Source: Rhynchopus sp. YZ270_cl-10 (Eukaryota > Euglenozoa > Diplonemea > Diplonemida > Diplonemidae). Taken from it: DNA of 64,000 bases. The notes beneath the pieces were generated by a model that saw only the letters and a program-made list of their open reading frames with translations, was not told the origin of the DNA and did not search any database. Of the stretch, positions 9,852 to 20,194 are shown in pieces. A program made the translations under genes and the position numbers. Within the stretch, counting starts at the first letter, position 1. Each line of letters begins with the position of its first letter. The stretch covers positions 1,106,732 to 1,170,731 of the forward strand of contig OZ037928.1 of NCBI GenBank assembly GCA_964035575.1, given 5' to 3'.

Positions 9852-10556
9852 TGGCATGATGGCATGATGGCATGATGGCATGATGGCATGATGGCATGAT
9901 GGCATGATGGCATGATGGCATGATGGCATGATGGCATGATGGCATGATGGCATGATGGCATGATGGCATGATGGCATGATGGCATGATGGCATGATGGCA
10001 TGATGGCATGATGGCATGATGGCATGATGGCATGATGGCATGATGGCATGATGGCATGATGGCATGATGGCATGATGGCATGATGGCATGATGGCATGAT
10101 GGCATGATGGCATGATGGCATGATGGCATGATGGCATGATGGCATGATGGCATGATGGCATGATGGCATGATGGCATGATGGCATGATGGCATGATGGCA
10201 TGATGGCATGATGGCATGATGGCATGATGGCATGATGGCATGATGGCATGATGGCATGATGGCATGATGGCATGATGGCATGATGGCATGATGGCATGAT
10301 GGCATGATGGCATGATGGCATGATGGCATGATGGCATGATGGCATGATGGCATGATGGCATGATGGCATGATGGCATGATGGCATGATGGCACGATGGCA
10401 CGATGGCACGATGGCACGATGGCACAATGGCACGATGGCACGATGGCACGATGGCACGATGGCACGATGGCACGATGGCACGATGGCACGATGGCACGAT
10501 GGCACGATGGCACGATGGCACGATGGCACGATGGCACGATGGCACGATGGCACGAT
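9852..10556. repeat. 8-bp satellite, (TGGCATGA)n changing to (TGGCACGA)n
   Basis: About 67 units of TGGCATGA run to roughly 10388, then about 21 units of TGGCACGA follow, with one TGGCACAA unit near 10421. The variants are segregated and not mixed, which indicates block expansion from one end. Translated frames here are repeat artefacts. Confidence 0.97.
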
Positions 10557-11110
10557 GACACCTTACAATTTTTCTGCTCGCTGCGCTCGCTGTACGCTAT
10601 TTTCTTCCTGCCTACGGTGCCATTTTACAATGTCTAAGGGGATTCCCTTGCATTTTGCAGCCAGAAATGAAACTTGACCCAAGCTGCAAAAAATTGACCA
10701 TTCTTATTTCAAAGGAACCCAACCGTTGCAACAGCCCCTGCTTCTGGAAGACGTATTGATTTTGTACGGTTAGTGTACGTAAGGCGCAAGACCAAGGACC
10801 GTTAATAAAGGATTATATTCCGTTTTTTGTTTATATCTCGCAAAGCTGACCCTTCGCCTCTCCACCCTGTGGCTGGCAGGGAGGCGCGCGCGAAGCGCGC
10901 GACGACCGCTTTCACCAGGCGGGAAAGCTCGGAATGTACTTTTTTTTCCAGGAAATTATTTTTTTTTGACCATCATGCCATTCAGGGGGAAAGTCCCAAA
11001 GTTAGCAAAAGGCCTGTTTTTTTCAGTGTTTCCCAGCATCTCACCTAACTCTGAAAATAGGTGAGATTTTGCGGTTTTGCGGGTTTTTGCATAGGTGTGG
11101 CGAGCCCGGG
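10557..11110. repeat. Repeat-derived region with GC-tipped hairpins; no gene
   Basis: Contains GCGCGCGAAGCGCGCG near 10885 and GGGCGCGCTTCGCGCGCCC near 11108, plus a GCTCGCTGCGCTCGC palindrome near 10573. The segment 10855-10935 matches 24140-24255, including GACCGCTTT and GGGAAAGCTCGG. It appears to be part of an old element related to those at 21.7-25.3 kb. Confidence 0.55.
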
Positions 11111-11660
11111 CGCGCTTCGCGCGCCCGGGTCCCCACCTTAGCTCAAGTTGGGGGCCTCCGGCGGAATGTGAGAATTTCTCGGAGTTCGGCACTTCATTGA
11201 TATTTGCACCAGGCACACGTGGTATACGAATTATCAGTAAACTCAGTACATTTACAAAATTAAAAATAAACGGCAGTCATGGCAGGCATGGCACCCAAGC
11301 GAAGCCACGGTACGCGACATTTCTAAAAATTGTTGACATAAATGTCACTGTCGTTGGAAGATTGGGGGGTCAGCTTGTTTTTGTGCCCAAAATTTTTTCA
11401 GCACTGCTGACCAGGGACATTGGGAACATAGGGATTTTTGCGGAGCAAAAAAAAATCAAACAAATGGCGCCGCAGGCGAAAAAAAATTAGGGTACAGTGT
11501 AAAAATCTATCTTTTTACAGCACATAGTCACACACCCAACCCTTTTTTGCGGAGCAAAAAAGGGAAAATGGCGCCGCAGGCAAAAAAAAATTGAGGTACA
11601 GCCTGGATGGTGCGGTCAGCAACCCAGTTCCATGGTACTCCCGTGGTTCAACCATGATTT
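11111..11660 (+). repeat. Diverged relative of the 680-bp TIR element
   Basis: Shares ordered blocks with 31526-32206: CAGGGACATTGGGAACATAG, TTTTGCGGAGCAAAA, ATGGCGCCGCAGGCGAAAAA, TTTTTTGCGGAGCAAAAAA, a GGTGCGGTCAG block and CCCGTGGTTCAACCA. The left part differs and instead matches, inverted, the region 22155-22350 (GTACCGTGGCTTCG and CTTGAGCT blocks). It is a mosaic or subfamily copy. Confidence 0.65.
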
Positions 11661-11940
11661 TTTTTTTTTTTTTTTTTTCCCCGCAGGTGAGATTTCTCAC
11701 CTCACTTTTTTTTTTTTTTTTTTTTTTTGTGAGATTTCTCACCCCAAAATCTCACCGTGGGAAACACTGTTTTTTTTTTTTTGTCGTTTTGTTTTTAGGT
11801 GAGCAGCTCTCATTAAAAACTGGCGACTTTATGTTGTCTTTTAGCAAACAAAGGAAAATTACAAGGCGAGGCTTAGCTTCGTCTTGTAAACTTTTCATTT
11901 TTTTTTTTTTTTTTGGGCAGGGGGGTTTTTTTTTTGGCAA
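11661..11940. other. T-rich low-complexity stretch with small hairpins
   Basis: Several T runs of 20 or more alternate with GGTGAGATTTCTCACC hairpins (near 11685 and 11730). No gene. Confidence 0.5.
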
Positions 11941-11944
11941 AGTA

Positions 11945-12095
11945 CACTACAACGAGAGGGCTTTGTATTTCAACTCTACTTTTTTTTTGTTCACTCCCAA
12001 ACTCATCACTCTGGGGGGGTTCGATAACCCGCGGAGTGTCGGGAATGCCTGCGTCCCAGAGGCGTTTTGCACTCTCAACTTCACTTTGTTCTTTG
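11945..12095 (+). repeat. Structured modules J and I (copy 1)
   Basis: Module J is CTACAACGAGAGGGCTTTGT then ATTTCAACTCTAC and a T tract. Module I follows: a stem CACTCTGG..CGGAGTG closed around GGGTTCGATAACCC, then GTCCCAGAGGCGTTTTGCAC and CTCAACTTCACTTTG. Related I modules are at 12766, 12945, 13808, 21561 and 26345. Confidence 0.7.
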
Positions 12096-12107
12096 GCTCT
12101 TGCTGAC

Positions 12108-12212
12108 ATCTGCTGTTGTAGGCCGCAGGGTACTTTTGTGCTTTCATCCGATGGCTGGCATCGTACAGTGGGTCAGTCGGTGGTGCCTGCATCAACAACC
12201 ACAGTTTTTTTT
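12108..12212 (+). repeat. Structured module H (copy 1)
   Basis: TGTAGGCCGCAGGGTACTTT, TGTGCTTTCATCCGATGGCT, GGCATCGTACAGTGGGTCAG, TCGGTGGTGCCTGCATCAAC, then a T tract. GCTGGCATC can pair with GGTGCCTGC. Other copies are at 29726, 33468, 34213, 40235 and 45625, with a diverged one at 32587. Confidence 0.8.
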
Positions 12213-12272
12213 CTTCTTTTTCCAGTCAGGGTGGGGGACAGGCACCTCGCTACTTTCTGGGGGGTGTGTTTA

Positions 12273-12675
12273 CAGTGGGGGGGGGGTCCCTGTACTGCAG
12301 TGTTATACAAGGGGAGGCCAAAAAAAAATTTTTCCCACCAATTTTTACACACAAAAAATCGAAAAAAAAAATTTTTTTTTTCGATTCGCCCGAGTCTGTG
12401 CGTGCTGTGATGGGGTCAATATGCGCTCAGAAATGAGTATTTTTGACCTAAAATTCATGTGTCAGTTTTTACACGATTTTTGGCCTGAAAACCCCTACAT
12501 GCATTTTAGGTCAAAAATACTCATTTCTGAGCGCAAATTGACCCCATCACAGCACGCACAGACCCGGGCGAATCGAAAAAAAAAATTTTTTTTTTTCGAT
12601 TTTTTGTGTGAAAAAATGGGTGAAAAATTTTTTCCCCCCTTATAACACTGCAGTATACAGGGGACCCCCCCCCCT
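12273..12675. repeat. Foldback (long palindrome), about 400 bp
   Basis: The left arm reads GGGTCCCTGTACTGCAGTGT ... TTTTTTCGATTCGCC ... GTGCGTGCTGTGATGGGGTC ... GAGTATTTTTGACCTAAAAT; the right arm returns the complement in reverse order, ending TATAACACTGCAGTATACAG then GGGACCC. The loop is only about 45 bp around CAGTTTTTACACG. The arm core (GCATTTTAGGTCAAAAATAC ... AATTGACCCCATCAC) is shared with the single-arm tandem copies at 51.8-52.5 kb. Confidence 0.9.
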
Positions 12676-12759
12676 CCCCTCTCCCAGATCATGTTTACAG
12701 TGCACCTCCGTTAGCGAGGTGCCTGGTGGGGGAATGACTGTGTGCCCGCTTACAGTTTC

Positions 12760-12872
12760 CCTGTCGGCAACTCCCAAACGCAACACTCCGGGGGGGTTCG
12801 ATAACCCCCGGAGTGTCAGTGCCTGCGTCCCTCCGAGGCATTTTGCACTCTCAACTTCACTTTGTTCTTTTT
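12760..12872 (+). repeat. Structured module I (copy 2)
   Basis: Perfect 12-bp stem ACACTCCGGGGG / CCCCCGGAGTGT around a GGTTCGATAA loop, then CAGTGCCTGCGTCCCTCCGA and GGCATTTTGCACTCTCAACT with a T tract. Confidence 0.8.
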
Positions 12873-12944
12873 TTTTTGTTCTTTGGCTCCTGCCCAATCT
12901 TTTAGCAGACTGCTTGCAGTCTACCCTGTACATTACCTTCGAGC

Positions 12945-13045
12945 GGGAAGTGCAACACTTTGGGGGTTTCGATAACCTGTACGGAGTGTCGGTTGCTGTC
13001 CCACAGACGCGCTTTGTGCACTATCAACTTCACTTTAGTGCAGAT
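12945..13045 (+). repeat. Structured module I (copy 3)
   Basis: ACACTTTGGGGGTTTCGATA, CGGAGTGT, GTCCCACAGACGCGCTTTGT and GCACTATCAACTTCACTTTA. The stem is kept by G-T pairs (ACACTTTG/CGGAGTGT). Confidence 0.75.
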
Positions 13046-13436
13046 GGTGTCCATGAGACGTCCTATATAGTACATACACTGTCGTGCGTTGATGTTCCTT
13101 TTTTGCAAAAGTCAGGTTAATGATGAACGTCTCTATCCGTAGAGACGTGTTGGCAAAGTGCACCAGAGGTGAGAGCAGTTGTCACGGTGTGGGGGTTTTT
13201 TTGGTTTCAAAACATTTCTCTTTTGCATCAGTGGGGTGTGCAACGTATGGGCCCTATCGTAACGCTTTTGCGCCATATGCCTGAAAATTGCCTGGTTCAG
13301 GCTTGGGCTCTGCCCTGTTCACTCGTTGTTGCTAGGAGCAGCGTTGTTGCTTTCTTTTTCCTGCGCTGAGACGAAAAAAAGAGAGGAGACGATGCTGGTG
13401 GATACACTCCATCTTTTCGATTGAAAATAATATCTT
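13046..13436. other. No gene recognised
   Basis: Mixed sequence with a short ACGTCTCTATCCGTAGAGACGT palindrome near 13125-13147 and no convincing frame. Confidence 0.4.
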
Positions 13437-13439
13437 ATG

Positions 13440-13531
13440 TGGTGCTCCAGGAGGGGTCGATATTGAACAGGTCGTTGACAGGTCGTTGACAGGTCGTTGA
13501 CAGGTCGTTGCCAGACTTCCGAAAGCACCAT
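13440..13531 (+). repeat. Structured repeat M (copy 2)
   Basis: TGGTGCTCCAGGAGGGGTCG, then four units of an 11-bp motif (AGGTCGTTGAC), then GCCAGACTTCCGAAAGCACC. The same module as 8253-8320 but with more internal units. Confidence 0.75.
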
Positions 13532-13804
13532 TAATCCCTTATCACTGCGCTGAGTGATCTGCTGCTTAAGTTCAGCGCGTAGATCAGCAACTCTCCGATG
13601 TCGCTACTGCATTTTTCCACAGTAGGGTGATCAAAATATTCCAATACTCTATCGAGTTTCCCCTCCTCTCTTTAGCCAATGTGCAGACACCACACAACAT
13701 TATTTTTTCTTAAAGCGGTTCAGCACTTAGGAACCTAACTCTCCCCACCTCACCTTCTTTTTTTTTGGCCATTTTCCCTTCCTTGAGATGGAAAGTCGAT
13801 GCCC

Positions 13805-13915
13805 TTCCTGCCGGCAACTCCCAAACACAACACTTCAGGGATTCGATAACCTTTTGCGGAGTGTGCAGTGCTCTGCGTCCCAGAAGCGTTTTTTTTTTTG
13901 CACTACAGTGTGTCC
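13805..13915 (+). repeat. Structured module I (copy 4)
   Basis: GGCAACTCCCAAACACAACA, CTTCAGGGATTCGATAACCT, GCGGAGTGT, GCGTCCCAGAAGCGTTTTTT and TTGCACTA. The 5' block GGCAACTCCCAAAC is shared with copy 2 (12768). A 3'-only fragment lies at 14040-14064. Confidence 0.7.
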
Positions 13916-14221
13916 CAGAATTAATGTCATTTGACGACACTTTAAAAATATGCAAAAGTGGACAAATTTTGTGACAGTTTTCGCCTTGTCGTGAATAAAA
14001 AAGTGTGTTGGGGGTGAAATGTTTTCATTTCAAGAACCCTTTTTTGCACTATCAACTCCACTTTCTTGTAGAAGGAAAGCCAACCGCAACAACCGTGAAG
14101 CTTCCCATCTCCCTCTCTCTCTCTCTCTCTCTCCAACTTGACTTTTTTTTTTTTTTTTTTTTTTCTTTTTTGGTGTTGTTTCAGTCGTGCATCGTTTTCA
14201 AGAGACCAGATTTTGCTTCCA

Positions 14222-14600
14222 AATTTTAGTGCAGTTTAGTGGAGTCTTGGATGGTGGTTACATATCCACCAAAACACACCCAAATTTCAGGTAAAATCAG
14301 GTGGGCAATGTAATGTTGTGTGTTTTTAGATGATAAGTCTATTAGGGCTTAATATCTTACAAAAGGGAAGGCTCGTCTTTCCATTTATTGTGACAATGAA
14401 ATACACGACGGTGAAGTAGCTTACATTTTTCATGTGAAAAATTGGTTACATGAACCACCACCCGATTTTGCCTGAAATTTGGTGGGGTTCAGTGCTGTTT
14501 GATGGTGTTTAAACCACTAAACACCTCCAAGTTTCAGGCAAAATCAGGTGGGCGATATAATGTTGTGTGTTTTAGCTGATAAGTCTATTAGGGCTTAATG
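14222..14600 (+). repeat. Tandem repeat N, two units, each with a hairpin
   Basis: Both units end with GGTAAAATCAGGTGGGCAAT or GGCAAAATCAGGTGGGCGAT, then TAATGTTGTGTGTTTT and GATAAGTCTATTAGGGCTTA. In the second unit CCGATTTTGCCTGAAATTTG pairs with CCAAGTTTCAGGCAAAATCA. No coding capacity. Confidence 0.7.
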
Positions 14601-14912
14601 TGACGCATATTCTACACGACCCGAGAGCTTAAAGCGATGCAAAAAAGAGATACAGCCATTTTTTCATTTGAAATAGAACACGGTACGCAACACATACAAG
14701 AACATTCAAGAACAAAAAAGAAAGATACTATTTTTTTTTTTTTTTTGTTGATCCCCTCATCCCATATGCTCTCAATTTATTGTATTTCATGTGTCGAAAA
14801 AAAAATACCGAAAATGGAGTACAGTAACACAATGCCGAGATCCCCTCTAAAGTGGCATCGTGTGTTGGATTATACAATAAGTTTCATGTAAGATACACAT
14901 ATGTGGCAGTTA

Positions 14913-14974
14913 CAGTAAGACAACACATTACTTTTATAGGGGTTTCACCCATCCGATGTTTTGTTGTCTTACTG
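14913..14974. mobile_element. MITE O (copy 2), 62 bp, in the leader of the receptor gene
   Basis: CAGTAAGACAACACATTACT at the left and CATCCGATGTTTTGTTGTCT then TACTG at the right, with the same termini as 9367-9496. It lies 140 bp upstream of the chosen start of the receptor gene and may fall in its promoter or 5' UTR. Confidence 0.75.
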
Positions 14975-15115
14975 CACCCCCCCCTTGCCTCCCTTTCCCT
15001 CCCCCCTCCACTCCACCCCCCACATCCATCCACCCCTCAGGTCTACCTTTTTCCCTTTGGATTTTGGTGGACGCGGTACACTCCCCGCTTCCCCCCCCAC
15101 CCCCCCACCTTTTCA

Positions 15116-18100
15116 ATGTTGATCCCATTCCTTCTGGCAGTGGTGGTGGAGGCTGGGATACCACAGTGCCACCCGCAGTTGACGACCTGTGTGTACCGTG
15201 CTGGGGGAGTCGCGTTTGGGGATAAATATGTGTCGCTGGCTGAGGAGGCGGTGGAGGAAGACCACGGGCATGACGAAGCGGCTGGTGGACATGACGAGGC
15301 AGGTGGTCATGATGAAGGCGGAGGTGGCGGAGGTGGGCACGCCTCCCCCCTTTGCCATGGGGAACACTGGGTTGCTGCAGAAAAGTGTGTCATGGATTGC
15401 CCACTGCGGCTGCAGATCACCGCCCCAGAGCACCTAGCGATGCGTCTCTGCTTGGTAGACAATGCCTTCACCCCTTTCGTTCCCGACGCACACCTGGACC
15501 TCTCACATGCCATGCAAGGAAAACTCCTGAACATCATCTCCGGGGGGTCTGCGTGTCTCCCTTCTGATCATTCCGCGGCTTCAGGGAAGATTGTGCTGGC
15601 GCATGCTGGAGGGTGTACACTTGATACCAAGGTGCGTGCTGCGCAGACAAGCGGTGCTGTCGCTGTGGTGTCCATCGGTGCCGGTGTTGCGAACGATGTG
15701 ATGGACCAAATGACCGCCCAGCACGGCCCCTCTGCAGGCATCCAAACCACCTTTGGGCTGTCCGCCCAGCAGGCGGGGGGGATGGAGGTGATGCGGTACC
15801 TAGAGTCTGGAGGGGAGGTGAACGGCTACTTGGAGCTGGACTGCGCAGCTGGGAGCACTGCTGTAAACGAATATGTTGAGGAATGCCCCAACCGTGCCGC
15901 TAAGTTGATCAGTCTCGAAGCAGAAGGGTGCGGCGAATCTGAAGAGGATGATGACAAGATGTGCGCACGCTGCCCCCTCAAGCTCTTCATCGACAGTGCA
16001 GAGAACAACGAGGAGTACACCGCCTTTGCAAACGGGGAGGATGACCACCCGCACTTTGAGCATTTTTGTGTCCTCGGAAATGATCTGCTGCCTCGCCGCA
16101 ACAGATCGCACCTTCTCAGGACCACCAACATGCCACTCCGCACCGCAGCAGTGTACACCACCGCACCGGGGTGCGACCTTGCTTCCTTCACACCACATGC
16201 TGGTAAAATGGTGTTCATCCCACGCCCAGCCTCCTGCCTTACATATGCTTCCGCGCTGTACGCCCAACAGGCAGGTGTCACCGCCTTCATTGTCCTCAGC
16301 AACGACGCCGACAAGACCTGGCCCATCCAAGGCCCCAGCAGCCTCATCACCATCCCTGTCCACAGCATGGGGGCACCCGAGGCTGAGAAGTTTGCCCACG
16401 CCATCGAAGACCTGCCAACATCTCCGGACACCTCCGGACACATGGTGACAGATCTGACAGCGATCACCTTCTTTCGCGATGATAACTACGATGTCCATGA
16501 GGAAGAGGAAGGGCACGCATCTGGGGTCACAGCGGCCCCGGGGATAACGATGTTGACGCGGAGCGATGGGTGGGAGTGGACGGATACGGTGATTATGTCG
16601 TTGGTGTTCATCATCTTTTTGGTGGTGGTGATTATTGTGAAGTTCATTCATCAGCGGGCGACGGCCGCACAGCTGCCGGAGGAGGACGGAATCAGCCAGG
16701 CCAGCGAGATGGGGTACAGCAAGCCGCGGTGTCAGATCCCTTTGTCGGCAGCGTCGATGCTGCTCTCGGTCTCTCTCCTGCTCACCATCTCCTGCACCGC
16801 TTTCCTCCTCGCGCACTCAGCAGGGCAGTCCTCCACCGAAACCGCCCGCGATGCCGGCTCCGCCGCCGTCCTCACCACGCTCTCCAGCTCCATCCAAAAC
16901 ACCGAAGAAATGACCGAAAAATGGATGGGCTCCCTCGTTGATTTAGTCACCGAAAGCGCGCACGTTTTCTTCGAGGATGCGCAACGTATTTCTCTCACCG
17001 CGCAACATCTTTTGCGTGCCTACGACGGGACCTGGGATAATTTTTATTCATTCTGGCCAATGGTGAAGGCGATGGAGGAGGGACAACAGAACACATGGCG
17101 GATTGCGGTGCGGAGTAGGGAGGGGTTCTACTTCGACGGTGTCATGGTGTCCGACTACAGAAGCAACGCTGACCGCGGGGACGGCCAGCAGCACATCTCT
17201 GTGACAAACAATGGGTTCGCCTACGGGCACGTGGAGCTTGAGGCTGAAGGTCTTGAATACCACATCCACGAGGCAGTTGCCCGCAGTGAATGGGACCCCA
17301 TGACCCGCTATGGGAGGTCCGATGGCGATACCTTTGCAGAGCTGAAGGACGCAGACCACGAAGTAGCTTGGTTGTACCCCAGCAGCACAAACCCAGACGG
17401 CATGTCTTCCAAGGAGCACCCAATCATCCTCTTGGCGCCGGTGTTCCACCCTACAACCGACACCCTCGTCGCAACCGTTGAGGTGCACCGTACTGTGAGT
17501 GAGCTTGACGCTGCGTTCCGCCATGTGCTCGTGAGGGTGCAGGGGCTGGACAATGTGACCACATTCTGCTTTGCGCGTACCGGGGATCTGTTGTCTTCTT
17601 CGAGGGGGACAACGACAGTCGCGGAGCGGTTCAGGATCAACGATGTGTACCAGGCAGCGCACGTCTCGTTGACGCTGGACACAACGGACAATGTGGAGCT
17701 CTCTGCGATGGGCGAGTACTTCAAGGAGGTGCGCAAGCAGCACCCCGGCGAAGGGGTGGCGACAGCACAGCCTGCAGGCATCTTCGAACAGAGCAAGCAC
17801 TACCCGCACCTGGAGGGGGCGTCGAGTGTGATGTACTTCGACTTCGACGATTACTCAAGGTTTGGGTCGGCACAGAGCAACATCGGGATTGTCGAGGACA
17901 AGAGCGGCGCGAAGTACCTGACCTCCCTCGAGGGCGGTGCGCGCATCACCTCCGACAGCGACCTGCTGCTCGACGGCGTGGCGTACATGAAGGTCTTCAA
18001 CTACCTCACACCAGACGTCCCTAAGGTGGCAGCAACCCGCACAACCTCAGCACAGCAGCCATGGGGCTCCTCGCTGTCGCACTACAAGAACGTTGCAGTG

Positions 18101-20067
18101 ACACCCGAAGGGATTGAGGCCATCACGACATACGACGCACACCACGGCGAGTGGAACCCTGCACTGCGTGATGGGTTTGTCCGCGCCGACGTCACCGTGA
18201 GCGCGCGCATCTTCCCTACACAGACGGTCTCGGGGACTGTCAACGAGGCAACCTCAGCCCGCATCTTCTCGGACACAGAGGTGGGGGACACCACCTTCCG
18301 CCTCTTCGCAAACGGCCAGCTGGTTGTCGGAGTGACCGCCTTCGGGTGCCGCACAGCGAGTCTCCCTGACGGCCCCCCGGTGGGTGAGTGGACCCACATC
18401 GCAGCCTCCGTAGACTGGGCCAACAAGAAGTGCAGGGTCTTCGTGAACGGCGCGCTCCACTCAGAGGCGACCATGACGTCACACATCGACGAGATCTCTG
18501 CTAACACCGAACACTACCGCATCGGGGAACGTTTCGTGGGACGCTTCTCCAGCTTCGAGGTGCTGTCCACACCGATTACAGAGGAGGAGGCTGCCTATAT
18601 GTACGAGCATGGTCGCTTCAAGCGTGTGGTCGTGCCGAAGACGTGGCGGTACATCGTACGTTCCTTTAATGCGGCGGGGCACGTGCCCCTGGAAGTGACA
18701 TCAGGGCTGTTGGTGCCAGAGGAAGACATCCTCCGTAAGATCATCGAGACGAACCGTATCACATCGCTCAACCTCGAAATCAGTGACGACAACACGCAGG
18801 CAGAGTTGGACCAGAAGGTGACCGAGGCGGTGCTGGTGCTGGCGTGCATTGCACTGCTGTCGGTGCTTGTCTTTATGGTGTTCAACGACCTGTTGACGAA
18901 GCCGTTCACACGCTTTGCTTGCATGCTCACCGACGCTGCGGTCATGAAGCTCGACGAAACGCAGACGGAGAAGACCTCCTTCACGATCACCGAGCTGAAC
19001 GCACTGCACGCCTCGATGTCGCTTATGATCCGCAACCTGAAGGAGTACCGCAGCTACATGCCTCGCACCCTTCTTGAGGGCGAAGGCACCGGCACCGACC
19101 AAGATGACGATGACACACACCAGACCATCGGCAGTGGCATCTCCATCTCAAAGGACACCACGCAGACCTTCCGGTCCTCTATGTCTGGCAGTGTACGGTC
19201 TTCTATCTCGCAGCAGGACCAACAGCACAACGCCTACGCCTCTGCAAAGGAACGCAAGAAGATCATGTCTGTGTCCGCTCTGCAGCGCCGTAAGGTCGCC
19301 TTTGTTGTGATGAACATCAAAGGGTTCCATTCCCTCTTCGCCTCGCAGGACCGCGACACGAGAACCAAGCAATACGCTGTGGACGTCCACAGCAGCCTCA
19401 TCGAGATTGGGCTGTCGGTCTTCCAAACCTGCAAAGGGGTGCCCGATACGTTTACTGGTGACAGAATGCTGTGCTCATTCAACGCAGTCAGGCAAATGCC
19501 CAACTGCAAAGGCGCTGTGGGACGCACCATCACACTCCTCGAAGCCCGCACCGCAACACTCAACAGCGGCGTAAAGCTGACTCTCTCAGGTGTCGCCGGG
19601 GACGTCCGTGTAGGGAACATGGGGACAGAGTTGATGAAGAGGTTCTCCTATGTTTCCCCTGTAGTGACCTGGGCGTTCGCTCTGGAGCGTTACGCGAACC
19701 ATAAAAACGTGGGGAATCTAGTAGACAATATGTCGGACGACCTGAAGGTGGAGTACGTCCTGCAGCACATCGACTCAGTCATCTTCAGGAAGAAGCACTC
19801 CACGCGTGCCATCCGCCTCTCCTCCCTTCACTCTATACGTGACCAGCGCAATGTCGAATGGATGTATCAACTGGACGAGACAGACCAGCACGACCCATAC
19901 AACGTCTGGAACGAAGGCTGCAAGCTGCTCTTCAGCAAATCCTATGAGGTACTGTCAAACACACATTTTTTTTTTTCCCCCCTCATATTCTGCGCAAGAC
20001 TTCCTATTAGGTTATCAAAACTACACAAGAAAAAGTAGTGCAGTTCATCCTCGGGTGTCTACACTAA
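15116..20067 (+). CDS. Giant membrane receptor: two PA-like domains, LamG-like fold and a degenerate class III cyclase domain
   Basis: Start chosen at the ATG giving a signal peptide (MLIPFLLAVVVEAG); upstream in-frame ATGs would add a poly-Pro leader. Preferred model join(15116..19948,20011..20067), about 1,629 aa, with a 62-nt GT-AG intron (GAG|GTACTG, long pyrimidine tract, TATTAG). Order: His/Asp/Gly-rich stretch (about 48-75); PA-like domains (about 150-250 and 355-440); TM1 (about 492-512); TM2 (about 541-566); a large extracellular region with a LamG/concanavalin-like fold (about 1010-1165); TM3 (about 1239-1257) with a HAMP-like linker; a class III cyclase homology domain (about 1390-1550). 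In that domain VVMNIKGF replaces the usual metal-binding Asp by Asn, TGDRM keeps the second Asp, and SYVSPVVTWAFALER lacks the usual VNxAxR Asn. It is probably a receptor with little or no cyclase activity. The last 10 codons and the stop come from the repeat at 20037. Confidence 0.8.
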
Positions 20068-20096
20068 TACAAACCAAGTTTTCAAAAAAAAAAAAA
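20037..20096 (+). repeat. Family B short repeat (copy 3) at the 3' end of the receptor gene
   Basis: AGTGCAGTTCATCCTCGGGT, GTCTACACTAATACAAACCA and AGTTTTC with an A tract of 13. In the receptor frame it encodes VQFILGCLH and a TAA stop, so it supplies the present C-terminus if the 62-nt intron is used. Confidence 0.85.
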
Positions 20097-20194
20097 GAAC
20101 ACCAGTACTCTGTATAACCCTATTTCTTTCTCCTTTGCCCGTTTTCTCGTTTTCCTTTTCTTGGGTGACCCACCTTTTATGTTTGACCATTAAG

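Noticed and set aside
9852-10556. CRISPR array
   Set aside because: None of the tandem arrays in the window has unique spacers between repeats; all are head-to-tail satellites.
9787-10637. Long frames of MPSCHHAI and MARWHDGT repeats on both strands
   Set aside because: Pure translation of the 8-bp satellite.
14852-15115. Upstream start of the receptor gene
   Set aside because: It would add a Pro/His-rich, homopolymer-derived leader that includes a MITE end before a good signal peptide. The ATG at 15116 is better.
15800-17809. Several minus-strand frames of 140-340 codons across the receptor gene
   Set aside because: Antisense shadows of a GC-rich coding region, with no domains and no splice logic.
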